This document shows positions 60,328 to 64,000 of a stretch of DNA of 64,000 nt, one piece after another; within the stretch, counting starts at the first letter, position 1; each line of letters begins with the position of its first letter. A program made the translations under genes and the position numbers. A model generated the notes under the pieces. It searched no databases and was not told where the DNA came from. It saw nothing but the letters and a program-made list of their open reading frames with translations. Source of the DNA: Bacillus sp. ZZV12-4809 (GTDB taxonomy: Bacteria > Bacillota > Bacilli > Bacillales > Cytobacillaceae); the NCBI RefSeq assembly GCF_009849585.1, contig NZ_VCRN01000011.1:1-64000 (forward strand), written 5' to 3'.

Positions 60328-61698
60328 TTAATTAATTAGTACCTTATAAGATTTCTTTTTCCAAAAAAATCGGTAGTAAATAGATTGAGCCAAGAAATTG
60401 ACTATGAACGCAATTGGGTATGCAAGCCATATTCCATTTATACCAAGTGTAGTATAATGTGACAAGAAGTATGCTGCCGGAACTTCAATTAGCAAAATAC
60501 TTGTAATCGTAAAATTTGTTGGCCAATGAACAGTACCTGTTGCTCTCATTGTTGCTGAGATTGCCTGAGTGTGACCCAAAATCAAATAACTCCAAAATGA
60601 GATAATAATAAGACCTTTTGCTATACTAATCGTATCGGAATTGTCTAAAAAGATCCCTAAAATAGGGGATGGTATCAGGTAAAGAATGATTATTAGAATA
60701 CCACCCAGAAGATAATTAAGAGTAATCGCTATTTTTGTAATGTGTTTGATATTTGAGATATTCCCTGAACCTACTGCTTGTGCAACAAATACTGAAATGC
60801 CAATTGAAATGCTCATCGCTGGTATTTGAACGTAGCTTGCAATTTGATTCACGATTCCGTATGCAGCCGTTGCATTGGATCCATAATCATTTACAAAAGT
60901 TATGACTACAATTTCTGACAATGCGATTGAAACCATACTTATGCTTGTAGGAATGGCTAATTTTAGCAAGGTTTTCAATACGGAGCCTTTCAAGTGGAGA
61001 TGTTTCAAAATAATAGAATCTAATTTGAGTACATGACTTTTTCCGTGTAAGTATACTAATAGAATCATAAATGTAATGAAATTGGATAATACAGAAGCGT
61101 AAGCAGCACCATTTAATCCAAATTCCGGTAAACCCAACCAACCAAAAATAAGAATTGGAAGCAAGGTGATATTTAAGAAAATACTAATCAATAAGAAATA
61201 AAAAGGTGTTTTTGAATCTCCAACACCTCTCATAAAGGTTGTATAGCACATATATAAGAAAGTAATAGGTAATGTAACAAATAAAATACGTGAATATTCT
61301 GTACTTGTAACCAGAATATTCTCAGGTGTTCCCATCCATTTTAAAATATCTTCTGTAAAGAGCCCTCCGATTATGGCGACAGCAATGGATATGATCATCG
61401 TAAATGCCAAAGTTACTCCAACAACTTCCTTCAGTTTTGAGATATTTCCACTACCGTACGTTTGCCCAACTAGAATGGAACTTCCAGATCCAATTCCGAT
61501 TACAAAGGATATTAAAAAAAAGAATAGAGGGAAGAATGCAGAAATAGCTGCCAAAGAATCTACTCCAAGTGTTCGCCCAACGACAATTATTCCAAACACT
61601 TGACCTAATGATTGCAAAACACTTGCAAAAATGACAGGAATGAGGAATGCAATCATAGGTTTTGCTAAGACCACAGTTTCATTTGAAGATTTTTTCAT
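60328..61698 (-). CDS. MATE family multidrug efflux transporter
   Basis: 456 residues, 12 helices in two halves, DinF/NorM branch of the MATE family: FLIPVIFASVLQSLGQVFGIIVVGRTLGVDSLAAIS (half 1) and KLAIPTSISMVSIALSEIVVITFVNDYG (half 2) are the repeated N-terminal helices. Couples Na+ or H+ influx to drug export. Lies 130 bases downstream of an HTH regulator on the same strand, a plausible controller. Confidence 0.93.
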   Translation of the reverse strand: MKKSSNETVVLAKPMIAFLIPVIFASVLQSLGQVFGIIVVGRTLGVDSLAAISAFFPLFFFLISFVIGIGSGSSILVGQTYGSGNISKLKEVVGVTLAFTMIISIAVAIIGGLFTEDILKWMGTPENILVTSTEYSRILFVTLPITFLYMCYTTFMRGVGDSKTPFYFLLISIFLNITLLPILIFGWLGLPEFGLNGAAYASVLSNFITFMILLVYLHGKSHVLKLDSIILKHLHLKGSVLKTLLKLAIPTSISMVSIALSEIVVITFVNDYGSNATAAYGIVNQIASYVQIPAMSISIGISVFVAQAVGSGNISNIKHITKIAITLNYLLGGILIIILYLIPSPILGIFLDNSDTISIAKGLIIISFWSYLILGHTQAISATMRATGTVHWPTNFTITSILLIEVPAAYFLSHYTTLGINGIWLAYPIAFIVNFLAQSIYYRFFWKKKSYKVLIN

Positions 61699-61827
61699 TT
61701 CAGATAACTCCTGATAGGTATTATTTCAAAAGAACCCCTCACTTTTTAGAATCAAGATTTTGAAGTGAGGGAAAGTTCATTGAATATGAAAATTTAAGTA
61801 ATAACTCGTGTATTTTTATATAAAAAA

Positions 61828-62418
61828 TTATGATAAAATCTGATAATATAAGCCAAATTGAGTATCATACCATAACAGTTTGCTGTGTTTACGTTTCGGG
61901 ATACGTGTTTGTAAACCCCACTCAGGATACTGTTTAATAATTTGAACTTGATCACCAGTAGCAACAGCAATAAATGATATATAATGCTCTTTTGTCATAG
62001 GATGATCGCTTGAAATAAACCATTCATTATCAATTTCTGTAATTGATAGCTTTTCTTCGTCTGTTGCTTTCTTCGCTTCCTGTCGTTCTAGCTTTCTTCC
62101 ACAGCAAGATAGAGTGATATCTCCAGTGGCTAATACAATATTATTACATGACGGACAGACAAAATAATTTGACTTTTTCATATTTCCTCCTATAAATTCA
62201 TTCAACGATAATTCACCATCTAAAATATTTTCTATATTTACGCCCAATAGGGTAGATAAACTTGGTAATAGCGTGACATCTGGACAGCCATATCCACGCT
62301 CCCATTTTGAAATCGTTCGATCAGAAATATTCATTTGATCAGCTAATTGTTTCTGTGTCAGCCCTTTCTCTTTCCGCAAATTATAAATTAGCTCTCCAAC
62401 TTTACGATTATCCATCAT
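61828..62418 (-). CDS. XRE regulator with zinc-ribbon and desulfoferrodoxin-like C-terminus
   Basis: 197 residues: an N-terminal HTH_3 (VGELIYNLRKEKGLTQKQLADQMNISDRTISKWERGYGCPDVTLL), a CPSCN/CCGRK zinc knuckle at about 105-130, and a beta domain with SSDHPMTKEHYISFIAVATGD that resembles the iron-site loop of desulfoferrodoxin/neelaredoxin. The ATG at 62418 follows AGGAGG. It is upstream of the MATE gene. Whether the C-terminal domain still binds iron is unknown. Confidence 0.87.
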   Translation of the reverse strand: MMDNRKVGELIYNLRKEKGLTQKQLADQMNISDRTISKWERGYGCPDVTLLPSLSTLLGVNIENILDGELSLNEFIGGNMKKSNYFVCPSCNNIVLATGDITLSCCGRKLERQEAKKATDEEKLSITEIDNEWFISSDHPMTKEHYISFIAVATGDQVQIIKQYPEWGLQTRIPKRKHSKLLWYDTQFGLYYQILS

Positions 62419-62491
62419 TTTTTCCTCCTGCTCTATTACCATCTTAGGGGTTTATATGGTTAGCATCAACAAACGCTCCGTAGAGTTAAAC

Positions 62492-62510
62492 ATAGGTAAA
62501 GTTTACCTAT
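62492..62510. promoter_or_regulatory. Perfect palindrome, candidate operator
   Basis: ATAGGTAAA-G-TTTACCTAT: 9-bp arms with a single central base, 74 bases upstream of the HTH regulator. Candidate autoregulatory site for that regulator or another dimeric repressor. Confidence 0.65.
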
Positions 62511-62636
62511 TTCCTTTTGTTCTAATTTCTTGATCTTAATCATTCGACTGTGTAGAGCTGTTATTAATTTATGGATTCTTCCTCATATGATTAACTATAT
62601 GGAAAATGAAAATTAGGATTTTTAAAAGTAATAGCT

Positions 62637-62750
62637 AATTGTGAAAAAGTATACTCAAAGTAATGGGGGCAAGAGTTGAAGATCCAGTTAAAATCGGCAG
62701 AATATTTTTCTTTTCTTATTTGACTATAGGGGCAGCATTCCTGTAGTAAG
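62637..62750 (+). repeat. Interspersed repeat copy 25 (variant right end)
   Basis: TTGTGAAAAAGTATACTCAA, AGTAATGGGGGCAAG with TTGAAGA, middle AAAATCGGCAG, then CTTATTTGACTATAGGGG and CAGCATTCCTGTAGTAAGG. The GCATTCCTGTA end is shared with copy 18. Confidence 0.8.
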
Positions 62751-62756
62751 GCTAAG

Positions 62757-62803
62757 TTTGTGAAAAAATGTACTTAAACAAACGGGGGCTTTAGTTTAAG
62801 AAG
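62757..62803 (+). repeat. Interspersed repeat, left half
   Basis: TTGTGAAAAAATGTACTTAA then ACAAACGGGGGCTTTAG and TTTAAGAAG, immediately after copy 25. No middle or right element follows. Confidence 0.75.
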
Positions 62804-62823
62804 AATCGAAATTCATTACAAAG

Positions 62824-62852
62824 AAAACTCGCCCGGTTTTGGGGCGAGTTTT
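62824..62852. terminator. Terminator-like stem (duplicated type)
   Basis: AAAACTCGCCC pairs with GGGCGAGTTTT; followed by GCTTTTTA on the plus strand and TTTTCTTTG on the minus strand. Near-identical to 23540 including flanks. Confidence 0.8.
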
Positions 62853-62963
62853 GCTTTTTATATGTCATTCAAGATGTCAAGAGAACTAATATTTCGATGC
62901 GGAATTTTAGAAAAGCACCTCAAAAAACGGAATCCTTTTTTAAAAAAGCCGGTCTTTTTTCTT

Positions 62964-63614
62964 CTATTTAATCCAGTCATCTGGGCAATCAGCTAATTCC
63001 TGAATCGCATTCATAAACATTGCTGCATGGTAACCATCGCAAACGGAATGGTGGACCTGCAGAGACAGCGGTAAAAAAATGGAATCATCTTTGTTAATAA
63101 ATTTCCCTGCTGTGATAATCGGGAGAAGGTAATTACTATTATTATTGATATTTAAGTTGAACCCGGTAAATGAGGTCCAAGGTACCATCGAAATACTAAA
63201 CGTGTTTTCTGGAATGGGGGTTTTCGGAAACAGTTTTCCAGTACCATTAAATTGGTCTACATCAGCAAGGTACATATCATGAAATACTTCAAAGCTATTC
63301 GCTATTGGCGTCCAAATACCAGAGAATGATTCAGATTCACGATTAAAAATCGTATATAGGGGATCTATCTTTTCCCAATAACCTAAATCTCCATCACTAT
63401 TGTAAGCCATTCTAAATGCTGCATTTGAATTTACGACAGTTGCTGCTAAGAAAATAAATGTTGGGTAGAATTTATATCCCTTTTGTTTTATGTGGCGGAA
63501 TAAATTGCTTATATCAATTTCTGTGGTCATGCTAAAAGTTGTTTGCTGGTTCAAGAAATGATTAAATATCTCTTTTCTTTTCCAGTTGTCTAAATCAATT
63601 TTATGAAAGTTCAT
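62964..63614 (-). CDS. cat: Chloramphenicol acetyltransferase (type A)
   Basis: A 216-residue chloramphenicol O-acetyltransferase of the classical trimeric type. The catalytic His is in QVHHSVCDGYH (about residue 189) and the family blocks FSMTTEIDISNLFRHIKQKG, FRMAYN and SMVPWTSFTGFNLNI are present, with normal length. Acetyl-CoA-dependent 3-O-acetylation inactivates the drug. A leader peptide and a hairpin that hides the ribosome site (63622-63681) lie upstream, as in inducible Gram-positive cat genes. Chromosomal location suggests an intrinsic or acquired gene; no IS flanks it directly. Confidence 0.95.
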   Translation of the reverse strand: MNFHKIDLDNWKRKEIFNHFLNQQTTFSMTTEIDISNLFRHIKQKGYKFYPTFIFLAATVVNSNAAFRMAYNSDGDLGYWEKIDPLYTIFNRESESFSGIWTPIANSFEVFHDMYLADVDQFNGTGKLFPKTPIPENTFSISMVPWTSFTGFNLNINNNSNYLLPIITAGKFINKDDSIFLPLSLQVHHSVCDGYHAAMFMNAIQELADCPDDWIK

Positions 63615-63621
63615 TATACAT

Positions 63622-63681
63622 GCCTCCTAAACTTTTTATATTAACGTAAATTTAGGAGGCTTGGTTGCCTGCTTTCTTCAT
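63622..63681 (-). promoter_or_regulatory. cat translation attenuator with 9-codon leader peptide
   Basis: On the minus strand a leader frame starts at 63681 (M-K-K-A-G-N-Q-A-S-stop), behind AAAGGA. Its last codons and stop lie in the arm GCCTCCTAAA (63651-63660), which pairs perfectly with TTTAGGAGGC (63622-63631), the cat ribosome-binding site. A ribosome stalled in the leader by chloramphenicol would open the stem and free the AGGAGG site. The mechanism is established for pC194/cat-86; here it is read from structure. Confidence 0.9.
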
Positions 63682-63846
63682 TCGAATCATTCCTTTTATA
63701 GAATCTATTTGATTGTATCAAATTTGTATATAGATTTGAAATAGCTAAACATTTATAATTTTCAGAATCTTAGTGTCTTTTTTATGCGTGTTGGTTATAA
63801 TATTACTTGGAGTGCTTACTTCTAATATGATAGAGGAGCTGACAGA

Positions 63847-64000
63847 ATGAAATTTATTCCTTATTTACAGCTGAACGGAAATGCAAAAGAAGCAATTGGA
63901 TTTTACGAAAAGGTATTTGGTGCCGAGAATTTAGGAGTGATTACGTTCGGTGAAATGCCTGCTGACCCGAATTTTCCTTTACCAGAGGATGCAAAGGACC
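63847..64000 (+). CDS. VOC family PhnB-like protein (partial, cut by window end)
   Basis: The first 51 codons of a PhnB-like VOC protein: FIPYLQLNGNAKEAIGFYEKVFGAE is the family N-terminus. The frame runs off the window end. PhnB-like proteins are structurally glyoxalase-like with unknown activity. The ATG is preceded by GAGGAGCTGACAGA. Confidence 0.85.
   Translation, partial: MKFIPYLQLNGNAKEAIGFYEKVFGAENLGVITFGEMPADPNFPLPEDAKD

Noticed and set aside
1-64000. Classical integron (IntI plus attC)
   Set aside because: No tyrosine-recombinase gene is in the window and the repeat does not carry the canonical attC core pair in standard form; only the architecture is similar. A recombinase elsewhere cannot be excluded.
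1-64000. tRNA or rRNA genes
   Set aside because: No cloverleaf with GTTCGA-type T-loops or rRNA-like conserved stretch was noticed on either strand.

Overview
The window reads as chromosomal DNA of a low-GC, spore-forming member of the Bacillaceae (Bacillota). Shine-Dalgarno sites are strong AGGAGG-type, TTG and GTG starts are frequent, and the protein families (DUF3231, YetF, YxeA, DUF3888, DUF3221, CBO0543-like, PadR plus DUF1048, MerR-TipAS) are typical of that family. I saw no rRNA, tRNA, CRISPR array or prophage. The genus cannot be fixed from sequence reading alone.

Region 1-22.6 kb is the striking part. About 20 copies of a roughly 90-105 base interspersed repeat, all in the same orientation, alternate with one or two small unrelated genes: lipoproteins, a GNAT acetyltransferase, a PhzF-like protein, a zinc-ribbon membrane protein, a DUF3888 protein, an ECF sigma/anti-sigma pair, a methyltransferase, a DCC thiol protein, an epimerase, a hydrolase with its regulator, SRPBCC and VOC proteins, DUF523 and DinB. 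A full unit has three stem-loops: a left part around CTAACGGGTGC, a terminator-like middle stem (GGCTGCC/GGCAGC plus T-run) and a right stem whose consensus arms flank the loop GGGGCAG. One gene or short operon per repeat, one repeat polarity and unrelated contents make it look like a gene-cassette array, although no recombinase is visible.

Region 22.9-58.6 kb lacks the repeat and holds more conventional modules: an SsuABC-type ABC importer; PadR/HAAS-domain and PadR/DUF1048/ABC-2 export units; two MerR-TipAS regulators with 19-base promoter spacers; a serine beta-lactamase-like hydrolase; LysE, MFS and YhgE-like transport proteins; an ArsR/SRPBCC pair; a large Rieske protein; a manganese catalase; TetR-controlled divergons; an SGNH esterase; and a YxeA unit. 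Several genes between 33 and 43.5 kb are frameshifted or fragmentary (TPR protein, secreted nuclease, MBL hydrolase).

Region 58.6-62.8 kb carries the repeat again, in the same orientation. It flanks DUF3221, a frameshifted second DUF3888 gene and an IS1182-like transposase remnant. The window ends with a MATE exporter and its HTH regulator, a chloramphenicol acetyltransferase preceded by a textbook leader-peptide attenuator, and the start of a PhnB/VOC-type gene cut by the window edge.

Most functional names rest on motif and family recognition by eye. Starts were moved from the longest reading frame when a Shine-Dalgarno sequence favoured a downstream codon.
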